NCBI RefSeq assembly: GCF_001269985.1
Contig: NZ_BBZB01000002.1
Span: 124,001 to 188,000, forward strand
Direction of reading: 5' to 3'
Source of the DNA: Pseudoalteromonas sp. '520P1 No. 423'
Lineage (GTDB): Bacteria > Pseudomonadota > Gammaproteobacteria > Enterobacterales > Alteromonadaceae
DNA length: 64,000 bases
This document shows, one piece after another, positions 19,115 through 28,330 of this stretch (position 1 is the stretch's first letter; every line of letters begins with the position of its first letter). The notes under the pieces were generated by a model. That model saw nothing but the letters and a program-made list of their open reading frames with translations. It made no database searches and was not told where the DNA came from. Both the position numbers and the translations under genes were made by a program.

Positions 19115-21688
19115 ATGAAAAAAAATTACAATACGCTACATAAAGCCGTTAAATTAGCGCTTACAAGTACAGCTACTGCTGGTTTATTATTATCACAATC
19201 TGTTTATGCTGTTGATGATTTACAAACTGATAAAGCTGAAAAAAACATTGAAAAAATAGCGGTTGTTGGTACACGTGGTGCACCGAGATCAATTGATGAT
19301 TCTCCAGTACCAGTTGATGTTATAGGCGTAGATGAAATCAGTAAATCTGGTAATACAGATATGCTTGAAGTTTTAAAAAGTACAGTACCTGCCTTTTCAG
19401 TTCAAACAAATCCAATCAGTGACGCAGCTTCATTTATCCGCCCAGCTAACTTACGTGGCTTACCTGCAGATAGCACACTCATTTTGGTAAATGGTAAACG
19501 TCGTCATCGTTCGTCTGTTATTGCATTACAAGGCGCTGGTATTAATGATGGCGCACATGGTGCGGATATCTCAGTGATCCCAAGTATTGCATTAAAACAA
19601 GTTGAAATTTTACGTGATGGTGCTGCGGCTCAATATGGTTCAGATGCTATCGCAGGTGTAATCAACTTTGTACTTAATGATAGTGATGAAGGTGGTTCAA
19701 TTACAGCGCGTACTGGTGAGTATTATGAAGGGGATGGTCAATCAGTTGAGATTTCAGGAAACCTTGGTTTACCTTTAACAGATGATGGTTTTGCAAACTT
19801 AAGCTTTCAATATAAAAATGCTGATGCGACAGATCGCAGTGTACAACGTCCAGATGCTCAAGCTATGATTAATGCAGGTAATTCATTTGTTTCAACTCCA
19901 GCACAAGTTTGGGGCTCTCCTAAAATAAAAGATGATTTAACAATTTTCCTTAATGCAGGCATAGAAATCAATAATGATACTCAAGCATATGCTTTTGGTA
20001 ACTACTCTGATCGTGAAGTAACTGGTGGTTACTACTTTAGAAACCCTCAAAGCCGAGGCGGTGTATTTAGTTATACGAATGATAATGGAACACCTGATTT
20101 AGATAATGATGATTTTCCTGCTTTGCTAGTTGGAGATTTGACTGGTGATATGTCAGGAAACTGTCCAGTTGTAAGTTTAAAAGATGTAGATAATGTACTC
20201 ACTGATCCAGCTTATCTAGCAATGGCTGCTAACGAAGATTGTTTTAGCTTTAATGAAATGTTCCCTGGTGGTTTTACACCTCAGTTCACAGGTAAAATTA
20301 GTGATAGCTCATTTGTTGCGGGTGTTAAAGGTAAATTTAATGAAATAGATTACGATATCAGTTTATCTACAGGTAAAAATGAATCAGGCTATTGGTTACG
20401 TGATACGGTAAATGCCTCATTAGGTCCTGCAACACCAACTGATTTTTATACGGGTTCACATATTCAACGTGAAACCGCTTTAAATATTGATTTAGTAAAA
20501 GAGCTAGAGGTTAATTCTATTGAGTCTCTAGTAGTTGCCGGCGGTTTTGAATATCGTGATGAAAGCTTTGAAGTAATTGCAGGACAAGCTGAATCTTATG
20601 CACAAGGTGATTTATATACACAAGGGTTCAGTGTAGGTTCAAACGGCTTCCCGGGTTTTAAACCAGAAGCTGCAGGAAAATCATCTCGTACAAACAGTGC
20701 TTTATATATTGATGTTGAAGCTCAATACACTGAAGACTTTATGATGGCCTATGCTGTTCGTTATGAAGATTATGATAGTTTTGGTACTGATACAAACTAC
20801 AAAGTTGCGGCACAATACAGTATTACTGATGATTTTTCTTTAAGAAGTTCATTAAGTACAGGCTTTAGAGCGCCAACTGTAGGACAAGAAAATTACCGTA
20901 ATGTTCAGACTGCATTAGATGGTGGCGTACTTATTGATTCAGCACTAATCCCATCAAATGACCCAATTGCTGTTGCATTAGGTGCAAAAGAGTTAACACC
21001 TGAACAATCTGAAAGTTTTGCACTTGGTGCAGTTTGGAATGTAGCTGACTTCCATTTCACTGTTGATTTATATAAAATTGATGTAACTGACCGTATCTCA
21101 CAATCAGATAAATTTGCTGTTGATCCAAATGATGCAAGTAAAGGTAAAGTAAGTTTCTTTACAAATGATTTTGATACTCAAACATCTGGCTTAGACTTTG
21201 TTGCAGGTTACCGCACTCAGATGTTAGGTGGTGATGCTAGCTTTAACTTAGCGTACAACTATAATAAAACGGAAGTAACAAACAAAGGTTCAGTAACAAC
21301 TGATTTTAAAGTGTCTCGTATTGAAAATGATATTCCAAAACATAAAGGTACATTAGCCTGGACACAATCTTGGGATAGCGTATCTATGCTAGCACGTGCT
21401 AACTACTTTGGTGAGTTCCAAGGTGTACACGCCGATTGGGATGCTACAGCAAATACTGTAAGCTCAGCTGTGACAGTTGATTTAGATGTTACCTATTTTG
21501 CAAGTGAAAATTTAAGTATTAGCTTAGGTGCACAAAACTTATTTGATGAATATCCTGATGAAGTTTCAGATTTTGTATCAGATGGTGAAATTTTACCGGG
21601 GAACTTACTAGGTGCACAATACTATGAAACATCTCCATTTGGTTTTAATGGTGGTTCATACTACTTAAGAGCAACATATAACTTTTAA
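19115..21688 (+). CDS. TonB-dependent receptor B of a tandem pair
   Basis: An outer-membrane receptor of 857 residues, paralogous to the receptor just upstream. It has a signal peptide (residues 1-32, ending SVYAVDD), EKIAVVGTRGAPRSIDDSPVP near the TonB box, the plug motifs NLRGLPADSTLILVNGKRRH and EILRDGAAAQYGSDAIAGVI, and a C-terminal LRATYNF. The second copy has insertions such as NDNGTPDLDNDD near residue 325 and shorter extracellular loops elsewhere, as expected if ligand specificity has diverged. The 400-bp spacer and terminator suggest separate regulation. Confidence 0.9.
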   Translation: MKKNYNTLHKAVKLALTSTATAGLLLSQSVYAVDDLQTDKAEKNIEKIAVVGTRGAPRSIDDSPVPVDVIGVDEISKSGNTDMLEVLKSTVPAFSVQTNPISDAASFIRPANLRGLPADSTLILVNGKRRHRSSVIALQGAGINDGAHGADISVIPSIALKQVEILRDGAAAQYGSDAIAGVINFVLNDSDEGGSITARTGEYYEGDGQSVEISGNLGLPLTDDGFANLSFQYKNADATDRSVQRPDAQAMINAGNSFVSTPAQVWGSPKIKDDLTIFLNAGIEINNDTQAYAFGNYSDREVTGGYYFRNPQSRGGVFSYTNDNGTPDLDNDDFPALLVGDLTGDMSGNCPVVSLKDVDNVLTDPAYLAMAANEDCFSFNEMFPGGFTPQFTGKISDSSFVAGVKGKFNEIDYDISLSTGKNESGYWLRDTVNASLGPATPTDFYTGSHIQRETALNIDLVKELEVNSIESLVVAGGFEYRDESFEVIAGQAESYAQGDLYTQGFSVGSNGFPGFKPEAAGKSSRTNSALYIDVEAQYTEDFMMAYAVRYEDYDSFGTDTNYKVAAQYSITDDFSLRSSLSTGFRAPTVGQENYRNVQTALDGGVLIDSALIPSNDPIAVALGAKELTPEQSESFALGAVWNVADFHFTVDLYKIDVTDRISQSDKFAVDPNDASKGKVSFFTNDFDTQTSGLDFVAGYRTQMLGGDASFNLAYNYNKTEVTNKGSVTTDFKVSRIENDIPKHKGTLAWTQSWDSVSMLARANYFGEFQGVHADWDATANTVSSAVTVDLDVTYFASENLSISLGAQNLFDEYPDEVSDFVSDGEILPGNLLGAQYYETSPFGFNGGSYYLRATYNF

Positions 21689-21715
21689 TGATTAACATAA
21701 AATGAAGTGAAATCT

Positions 21716-21745
21716 AAAAGGCCTAATCTTGTGATTAGGCCTTTT
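21716..21745 (+). terminator. Intrinsic terminator after TonB receptor B
   Basis: AAAAGGCCTAATC, loop TTGT, GATTAGGCCTTTTT gives a perfect 13-bp stem followed by T-rich sequence. The A-rich left arm makes it work in both directions. It lies between the receptor gene and the convergent hydrolase gene and can serve both. Confidence 0.85.
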
Positions 21746-21760
21746 TATTTAATTCGAAAA

Positions 21761-22666
21761 TTATTTATATATTTTAAACCAAAATAAAACATCTTGAAAT
21801 TGATCATCATGTGCATTTGGATGAGTTAACATATCTATATGATCATAGTTATGCTTATGACCATATTTTTTACCATACAAATTCATTTTTTGGATACCTT
21901 TCCCTGATTCATCCATAAATTTTTGAATATCTATAGTTTGCGCTAAAGCCTTATCTTTAACAGCTGCAATATGAAGTATTGGTGGTAAAATTGAATCTTC
22001 AGCCGCAAGACCGTAATCAAAATTATCTTGGGGGTCTATCCAAGGTGCTATTTTAGCCCAGGCAACGCTGTGCATTAAAGATTTTTGAGTTTCATCATCA
22101 GAGCCCCACTTTAGCTTTTTAGCGGGTAAGAAGCCTTTTCTTTTGACTATTTTGGGAGCTAAAAAATACCACAATAAATTTGCTTTAAATAACTTTTGCG
22201 GGTGTTTGTTATATAAAGATCTTTTTGAACCAAAATATGCTAGTGCTTTAACCTTTGGGATCATTTCAGGATGTCTGACTAAATAGCTATTCATTAACAC
22301 CCCACCCCATGAATGCGCTACCCAGTATTCCGGTTCTGCTCCGGTGAGTTCTTTAATTGAGTTGATAAAAGCCGGTATGTCTTCAAGTATGGCCTCAGTT
22401 TGACCATATTGAGATTGTGCGCTGATATTTGGTTTACTTTGTCCTCTGCCTCTCAAGTCTGCAACAAAGCAGTTAAAGCCATGTTTAGCTAAAAATGGTG
22501 CAAATCCTTTATTTTTCTCAGTATAAAAAATTTTACCGTTTTCAACTGCACCATGTAAAAGTAATACGGCAGGCCCTGCATTACCCCCTTGATAAATATG
22601 CCTTAAATGAAGAACTTGATTTTCTTCAATGGGTATTAAAATAGATTTTTGTTTAACACAATTCAT
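21761..22666 (-). CDS. Alpha/beta hydrolase
   Basis: A 301-residue alpha/beta-hydrolase fold enzyme. The oxyanion-hole region is LLLHGAVENG, the nucleophile elbow is AHSWGGVL with the catalytic serine, and the late HIDML supplies a likely catalytic histidine. DLRGRGQSKP fits esterase/lipase-like members. There is no signal peptide, so it is probably cytoplasmic. The substrate is unknown; it is transcribed divergently from rlmF. Confidence 0.8.
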   Translation of the reverse strand: MNCVKQKSILIPIEENQVLHLRHIYQGGNAGPAVLLLHGAVENGKIFYTEKNKGFAPFLAKHGFNCFVADLRGRGQSKPNISAQSQYGQTEAILEDIPAFINSIKELTGAEPEYWVAHSWGGVLMNSYLVRHPEMIPKVKALAYFGSKRSLYNKHPQKLFKANLLWYFLAPKIVKRKGFLPAKKLKWGSDDETQKSLMHSVAWAKIAPWIDPQDNFDYGLAAEDSILPPILHIAAVKDKALAQTIDIQKFMDESGKGIQKMNLYGKKYGHKHNYDHIDMLTHPNAHDDQFQDVLFWFKIYK

Positions 22667-22816
22667 ATGGGCATCACTTTTAGAATTAGTCAGACATCGT
22701 ACCAGTGAAGGTCTATAAAATCAAAGAAATGAACAAAGTCCACATTTGCTATATCTAGTGTTTAATTAAGTTTATAATATGTCATAAATTATCTTTAAGC
22801 CGTGAAATTGCCATTA

Positions 22817-23761
22817 ATGAAACAACCTAAGCTACATCCTAGAAACCAACATATTAATGGATATGATTTTGATTTTTTGATCAAAGCGTCACCAGAATTA
22901 CAGCCCTTTGTGATCACATCAGCAAGAAATGAACAAACGATTGATTTCAGTGATAGTCAGTCAGTAAAGCAACTCAATAAAGCATTATTAAAAGGGTATT
23001 ATCAGGTGGATTTTTGGGATATACCTGATACTTATTTATGCCCACCAGTCCCTGGTAGGGTTGATTATATGCATTACTTAGCTGATTTACTTGCTAAAGA
23101 CAACGAGAATTTAATCCCAACAGGTAAAAAAATAAAATTGTTAGATATTGGCACAGGCGCAAATGTAATATATCCCCTTGTTGGCAATAGTAGTTATCAA
23201 TGGCATTTTACCGGTAGCGATGTTGATCCTATATCAGTAAAAATTGCAAAACAAATAGCACAATTTAATAATCAAAAATTTTATATTAGATTTCAAAAAA
23301 ATCAATCAAATATATTTACAAATGTGATTCAACCTAAGGATTTCTTTGACATAACACTTTGCAACCCACCGTTCCATAGTTCCATTGAAGAAGCTAATAA
23401 GGGCTCAGAACGTAAATGGAAAAACTTAAATAAGAAATCAAATAAATCTGTAAAAGACAAAAACAACTTAAATTTTGGTGGCCAAAAAGCTGAGTTATGG
23501 TATCCAGGCGGTGAGTTACAATTTATTAAAAATATGATTGCTGAGAGCACTGAATTTCAAGAGCAATGCTTATGGTTTACGTGTTTAGTATCAAAGAAAG
23601 AAAATCTAGCAGCAATATATAAAGAGTTAGAATTACATAAGATCACAGAAGTTAAAACCATAGATATGGCGCAAGGACAAAAAATAAGTCGATTCATAGC
23701 ATGGTCATTTTATAATAATGATCAGAGACAAGAATGGGCGAAATCCCGATGGAAAAATTGA
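22817..23761 (+). CDS. rlmF: 23S rRNA (adenine-1618-N6)-methyltransferase RlmF
   Basis: A SAM-dependent methyltransferase of about 314 residues that modifies A1618 of 23S rRNA. It starts with KQPKLHPRNQHINGYDF, the conserved RlmF N terminus. It has VDFWDIPDTYLCPPVPGRVDYMHYLADLL, the SAM motif LLDIGTGANVIYPLVG, and the adenine-N6 catalytic motif CNPPFHSS. A GTG start at 22802 is also possible; the ATG at 22817 gives the N-terminal length seen in E. coli RlmF. Confidence 0.93.
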   Translation: MKQPKLHPRNQHINGYDFDFLIKASPELQPFVITSARNEQTIDFSDSQSVKQLNKALLKGYYQVDFWDIPDTYLCPPVPGRVDYMHYLADLLAKDNENLIPTGKKIKLLDIGTGANVIYPLVGNSSYQWHFTGSDVDPISVKIAKQIAQFNNQKFYIRFQKNQSNIFTNVIQPKDFFDITLCNPPFHSSIEEANKGSERKWKNLNKKSNKSVKDKNNLNFGGQKAELWYPGGELQFIKNMIAESTEFQEQCLWFTCLVSKKENLAAIYKELELHKITEVKTIDMAQGQKISRFIAWSFYNNDQRQEWAKSRWKN

Positions 23762-23781
23762 TAAAATAACGAGTCTAAATT

Positions 23782-23816
23782 AAAAAAAGCGCTTGAATAA
23801 ATCGAGGCGCTTTTTT
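23782..23816. terminator. Bidirectional terminator between rlmF and DAHP synthase
   Basis: AAAAAAAGCGC and GCGCTTTTTT flank a short TTGA/TCGA inner stem with an ATAAA loop and one bulged G. The A-run on one side and T-run on the other let it terminate both convergent genes. Confidence 0.8.
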
Positions 23817-23890
23817 GTTTCTGTAATTAAGATAACAGAATTATTATAGAGTAAATGATTAAATAACCACATACTCTATATTGAAGTTAG

Positions 23891-25246
23891 TTAGCGATTA
23901 CTTCTTGCATCTTTAAGAAGATCAGCCACTAAGAAGCCTAGCTCAAGTACTTGATCTGCATTAAGACGTGGATCACATTGTGTTTTATATCTTTGTGCTA
24001 AGTCATGCTCAGATAAACCATAAGCGCCACCTGTACATTCAGTGACATGTTGACCTGTCATCTCTAAGTGAATACCACCTGGGTAAGAGCCTTCAGCATT
24101 ATGAACTGCGAAGAATTGGCTTATTTCACGTAATATATTATTAAAACTACGTGTTTTATATCCGTTGCTGGCTTTTTCTGTGTTGCCATGCATAGGATCA
24201 GAAGTCCAAACTACTTTACGGCCTTCTTGCTCAACACGGCGAACAAGTGCTGGAAGTTTATCAGCAAGCACATCAGCGCCCATACGTGTGATCAATGTTA
24301 AACGTCCTGGAATATTATCAGGATTAACAGCATCAATTAAACGAATTAAAGCGTCAGGGTCCATTCCTGGACCAACTTTTACACCAATTGGATTTTTGAT
24401 ACCACGGAAGAATTCAATATGTGCATGATCTAATTGTCTTGTTCTTTCACCTATCCATACAAAGTGAGCTGAACAGTCATACCAATCACCAGTTAAGTGA
24501 TCTCTACGAGTCAATGCTTCTTCGTACCCTAATAAAAGCGCTTCATGCGAAGTATATAGACTGGTTTCTTTAATGCTAGGCGCATTGCTTGCATTTATCC
24601 CACATACTTCCATAAACTCTAATGCTTCTTGGATCTTCGCAGCAAGAATTTGGTATTTTTCTTTAAGTGGATTGGCAGCGACAAAGCTCATGTTCCAGCG
24701 GTTAACTTGATGTAAATCAGCTAATCCACCTTGTGCAAATGCACGTAATAAGTTTAGTGTGGCAGCACTTTGATGATATGCAGTTAAAAGGCGTTTAGGA
24801 TCCGGTACGCGTGCTTCTGCTGTAAAATCGATACCGTTAACAATATCACCACGATAAGATGGTAAATCGACACCGTTGATTGTTTCTAAGTCTGCAGAGC
24901 GTGGTTTAGCATATTGGCCAGCCATACGTGCAATTTTTACTACAGGACATTTACCGCCGTATGTTAAAACAACAGCCATTTGTAATAATGTTTTAAAAGT
25001 ATCACGAATCCCTGCAGCATTAAATTCTGAAAAAGACTCAGCACAATCGCCGCCTTGTAATAAAAAGGCTTTACCTTCACATACATCAGCTAGTTGCTTA
25101 TAGAGGCTTCTAGTTTCTTCTGCAAAAACTAAAGGTGGTGCACTATTTATTTGACTTTCAATACTCGCTAATTCTGCAAGGTCTGGGTATTGCGGTTGTT
25201 GCACAATTGGGGATTCTCTCCAACTGTTAGGACTCCAAGATTTCAC
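23891..25246 (-). CDS. Class II DAHP synthase (3-deoxy-7-phosphoheptulonate synthase)
   Basis: A 451-residue enzyme for the first step of the shikimate pathway, condensing phosphoenolpyruvate and erythrose 4-phosphate. It belongs to the plant-like class II family: [19 protein letters not shown] at the start, [11 protein letters not shown] with the metal-binding cysteine, [25 protein letters not shown], and [12 protein letters not shown]. The length equals typical class II enzymes. It stands alone on the replicon. Whether it serves primary aromatic synthesis or a secondary product is not visible. Confidence 0.93.
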   Translation of the reverse strand: MKSWSPNSWRESPIVQQPQYPDLAELASIESQINSAPPLVFAEETRSLYKQLADVCEGKAFLLQGGDCAESFSEFNAAGIRDTFKTLLQMAVVLTYGGKCPVVKIARMAGQYAKPRSADLETINGVDLPSYRGDIVNGIDFTAEARVPDPKRLLTAYHQSAATLNLLRAFAQGGLADLHQVNRWNMSFVAANPLKEKYQILAAKIQEALEFMEVCGINASNAPSIKETSLYTSHEALLLGYEEALTRRDHLTGDWYDCSAHFVWIGERTRQLDHAHIEFFRGIKNPIGVKVGPGMDPDALIRLIDAVNPDNIPGRLTLITRMGADVLADKLPALVRRVEQEGRKVVWTSDPMHGNTEKASNGYKTRSFNNILREISQFFAVHNAEGSYPGGIHLEMTGQHVTECTGGAYGLSEHDLAQRYKTQCDPRLNADQVLELGFLVADLLKDARSNR

Positions 25247-25348
25247 TGTTATTTCCTCATTCCGTATAACAATATTTAAACTTTATACATATTTTTATGT
25301 ATACAATGAATCTACCTATCTTGTAGTAAATTTCAAGATGAAATTTGC

Positions 25349-26110
25349 TTAAATCCCGATTATTTGCAAGATACCTTCATTTGTCTCAACTAATGAGTGC
25401 TTTGGTAGTTTAAAAACATCAAGTAAAGTTGTTATTTCAATATCGCGACTATCTTTTAATACGCTATGTATCCGACCATTATTTATAATTATACAAGGTT
25501 GACCTAAATTTAAGGCTAAGTTCAATTCATGGTGACTTATGATGATAGCTATTTTTTGTCCTAAACTTGCTAGAAACTGATTAAGCCATAATTTATGTGC
25601 GACATCTAAGCCGGTAAAAGGTTCATCTAATAATAGACACGCAGCAGGGTTATCTTGAACTTCACAATGTAATAAGACCCGTGCTAAATGGGCTCTTTGC
25701 GATTCCCCACCTGATAATCCGGTAATGACACGATCTAATAGCGGTTCTAAATCTAATCCTTTTATAATTAGGCTGTTTTGACATAAACTTTCTATATCTT
25801 GATCAGTTAACGATAATGTAATCGTAAGCATGGCTCTAACAGTTAATGAAAAATGCGCTGATTGCTTCTGCAGTAAGTAAGCTCTAACTTTACTTAAATG
25901 CTTTAAGTTTAATGGGGTTGCTTCCACATCATTTATAAATATTTCACCACTGTCAGCTGAAATTAGACCACTTAACAAGTTTAGGAAACTGGTTTTTCCG
26001 GCTCCGTTAGGGCCCAATAAATGATGTACACCTGGGCTGATTGTTAATTTAATATTAGATAATTTAAATTTTTTACTCACGCAGTAATTTACATTGGAAA
26101 CAGTAATCAT
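25349..26110 (-). CDS. BtuD-like ABC transporter ATPase
   Basis: A 253-residue ATPase with Walker A LLGPNGAGKTSF, Q-loop LLQKQ, signature LSGGESQRAHLARVL and Walker B CLLLDEPFTGLD, followed by the H-loop ISHHELN. Its best match by pattern is the vitamin B12/iron-siderophore import class. The start ATG shares base 26110 with the stop of the permease gene (ATG/TGA-type overlap), so translation is coupled. BtuD-like is likelier than FecE/FhuC because of length and the LSGGESQRA signature. No binding-protein gene (btuF) is adjacent. Confidence 0.85.
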   Translation of the reverse strand: MITVSNVNYCVSKKFKLSNIKLTISPGVHHLLGPNGAGKTSFLNLLSGLISADSGEIFINDVEATPLNLKHLSKVRAYLLQKQSAHFSLTVRAMLTITLSLTDQDIESLCQNSLIIKGLDLEPLLDRVITGLSGGESQRAHLARVLLHCEVQDNPAACLLLDEPFTGLDVAHKLWLNQFLASLGQKIAIIISHHELNLALNLGQPCIIINNGRIHSVLKDSRDIEITTLLDVFKLPKHSLVETNEGILQIIGI

Positions 26111-27111
26111 TACAAACCTTGGTTTTTAAAATGCTTAAACAGAATTAATAAGAAAAATGGTCCGCCAATTGTTGCTGTAACCAAGCCTAAGGGTAGCTGT
26201 AAAGACATGGTAGTTCTAGAAATCCATTCGATGATAATCATGCAAGTCCCACCATTGATAATTAACATAGGTAATACTAGTTTATTATCGTGTCCAAACT
26301 TCATCCTTGTTGCGTGAGGTACTAATAAACCAATAAAAGCAATTACACCACCAAGGGCAACTGCGCATGCAGCCAAAGCACTTGCTACAACCAACATATA
26401 TTTTCTAAGCTTATTGACTTTGACACCATATAAACTTGCGTTTTGATCTCCTAAATATAATAAGTTTAAATCACTACTTTTATATACGGCTACTACACTA
26501 CATGCAATCGCTATCACACTGATAAATATGATTTGTGCATAGGTTACATGTTCAAAACTGCCTAGCATCCAAAGATTAAATGTGCGTAGTTGTTCATTTT
26601 CGGAATAAAAGATTAACCAACTTGTAAGTGCCGATATGAGCGTTGTAAGACTAATTCCACTTAAAATAAGTGCTGCACTAGAGTATTGGCCAAGCACTTT
26701 TGCTAACTTTAAAATGATAGTAACAGCAATTAATGCACCTAAACTAGAGCATGAAACCAAAAAGAACACATCATACTTTATGTTTAAGTATCCAAACAGG
26801 ACAGCTCCAGTAATAATAAATAGAGATGATAAACTCGAGACTCCTAACAACCCTGGCTCAGCTAGCGGGTTAGATAATAGTATTTGGAATAAATGCCCGC
26901 TTAGCGCTAAACATGCGCCAACTAAAACAGCAGTTAAAATCTTAGGTAATCGTAATTCATAGACAATAACGCTTTCAATTTGAGATAAATCAAAAGGACT
27001 TATGTTTGTTGATGCAAGACCACCAAAATACAAAGCAACTATAGAAGCTAGTATTAGTGAGCAGATAGCGAATGTTATACGTTGAACATTAACAGTCATG
27101 TACTGTTCCAT
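26110..27111 (-). CDS. BtuC-like FecCD-family ABC permease
   Basis: A 333-residue permease with about ten membrane helices. It carries the family motifs RLPKILTAVLVGACLALSGHLFQILLSNPLAEPGLLGVSS and GVIAFIGLLVPHATRM, the latter contacting the ATPase. It should import cobalamin or an iron chelate together with the BtuD-like ATPase. A shorter start at the ATG 27099 (MTVNVQ) is possible. I saw no clear cobalamin riboswitch upstream, so regulation is unknown. Confidence 0.85.
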   Translation of the reverse strand: MEQYMTVNVQRITFAICSLILASIVALYFGGLASTNISPFDLSQIESVIVYELRLPKILTAVLVGACLALSGHLFQILLSNPLAEPGLLGVSSLSSLFIITGAVLFGYLNIKYDVFFLVSCSSLGALIAVTIILKLAKVLGQYSSAALILSGISLTTLISALTSWLIFYSENEQLRTFNLWMLGSFEHVTYAQIIFISVIAIACSVVAVYKSSDLNLLYLGDQNASLYGVKVNKLRKYMLVVASALAACAVALGGVIAFIGLLVPHATRMKFGHDNKLVLPMLIINGGTCMIIIEWISRTTMSLQLPLGLVTATIGGPFFLLILFKHFKNQGL

Positions 27112-27418
27112 TTATCTGATTGCTATTTATAGATGATAACCCTATGAAATGTTTTATATATCTTGCAAAGGTACGATATATATAATAATAGTTGTGTATG
27201 TTTTGCAATATAATGCCCTATTTTAACAATAATAAATTTTCGATAGTTTACAGACATTCGTATTCTAAATCTAAAAGAAGATCTTACACCCCACATAAAG
27301 AACACATCATACCTAATAGTTAGAAATACAATGCGTAGCGGCAAAGTATAAGTAAAGAAGAATTTGTCATAAGAAACTGCTAATATGAATAATAAATTTT
27401 TAACTGTTTGATATATTG
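27112..27418. other. Divergent gap between btuC-like and tus-like genes
   Basis: About 300 bases of very AT-rich sequence between divergent genes. It must hold both promoters; several TATAAT-like hexamers occur (for example near 27180) and cannot be ranked by eye. GTATGTTTTGCAATATAAT near 27196 starts like an E. coli Ter core (GTATGTT) but then diverges. In E. coli a Ter site overlaps the tus promoter and gives autoregulation. No gene is seen here. Confidence 0.3.
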
Positions 27419-28291
27419 ATGAATATTAAGTTTGAAATACGAAGTCAGTTCGATAATATCGAAAATCTGATTGATCAATTAATAATAGAGCTAAAACAAC
27501 AAGAATTAATATATTGTAGCTATTATCAATTACCTGAAGTATCTCCAGATACCGAATCCCAATTCAATGAAGAAATTTCAGTAACAGCTTTAAATTCTGA
27601 ACAGGCATTTAAAAAGTGTTGCGATTCATTTAAAGATTTATATAAACGCACAGAGCTTAGTGGTCGAGTCTTAAAAAGACATCCAGGAATAATTGCGATA
27701 AAATCTGAACAACCCGATTTAATTATTCAAAGAATTAAACAAATTAATCAAGCTAAACATAAACTTAAAAATATAATTATTAATTGTGGTAACAATGATG
27801 CTCGATTTGAAATAGTACATAGTGCGGTACCAAATTTAATAACGCTGTGTGCTTACAGAAATATTCATTATGAAACGCAATCTCCCTACTCGATTAGGTT
27901 TACATGGATGAACAAACATTCTATAAAACTTTTATCAAAATCAGAGGCCTTAACTTTATTAGATAATTCTGAAATATTTGGTAGCACAAACAAGATTTCT
28001 AGCCAAAGCTGGCATTCAATTATTCAAAAAGAAAAATTGAATGTATTAAGTTTAAAAGATGATGAGAAATTAAGAATAAGAAGACCAACACGTGTCAGTC
28101 CTCAAGTTAATATCAGGTATGATGCTAAAAATAGATATCACGTAAGTGCAGCTCTGCCTTTTATTATTATAAATCCAGATAGCGAAGTTAAATTCGGAGT
28201 CTTAAAAGATTATATAAAAAAAGATAATCACCCAAGAAAAAAACAAAACCATTACCTGATTGAGAGATTGTACTTAGAAAAAAGCTCATAA
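27419..28291 (+). CDS. tus: Tus-like DNA replication terminus site-binding protein
   Basis: A 290-residue basic protein I recognise as a Tus homologue. Segments that line up with E. coli Tus are RIKQINQAKHKLKNII, FEIVHSAVPNLITLCAYRNI, IRFTWMNKHSIKLL and KLRIRRPTRVSPQVNIRY, in the same order and spacing, with an N-terminal ELKQQEL ... YQLPEV helix region. Tus binds Ter DNA and stops DnaB-driven forks from one side. The gene lies 39 bases from the stop of the convergent rep gene, next to the replicon origin. That placement is unusual for a chromosome but fits a terminus close to the origin. ATG at 27419 is chosen over the TTG at 27416. Confidence 0.85.
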   Translation: MNIKFEIRSQFDNIENLIDQLIIELKQQELIYCSYYQLPEVSPDTESQFNEEISVTALNSEQAFKKCCDSFKDLYKRTELSGRVLKRHPGIIAIKSEQPDLIIQRIKQINQAKHKLKNIIINCGNNDARFEIVHSAVPNLITLCAYRNIHYETQSPYSIRFTWMNKHSIKLLSKSEALTLLDNSEIFGSTNKISSQSWHSIIQKEKLNVLSLKDDEKLRIRRPTRVSPQVNIRYDAKNRYHVSAALPFIIINPDSEVKFGVLKDYIKKDNHPRKKQNHYLIERLYLEKSS

Positions 28292-28330
28292 AAATTTAGC
28301 CAGAAGAATATCTGGCTATTTATAAAATAT

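Noticed and set aside
27112..27340. Possible cobalamin riboswitch before the btuC-like gene
   Set aside because: No B12-box or long conserved leader was visible, and the gap is mostly A and T.
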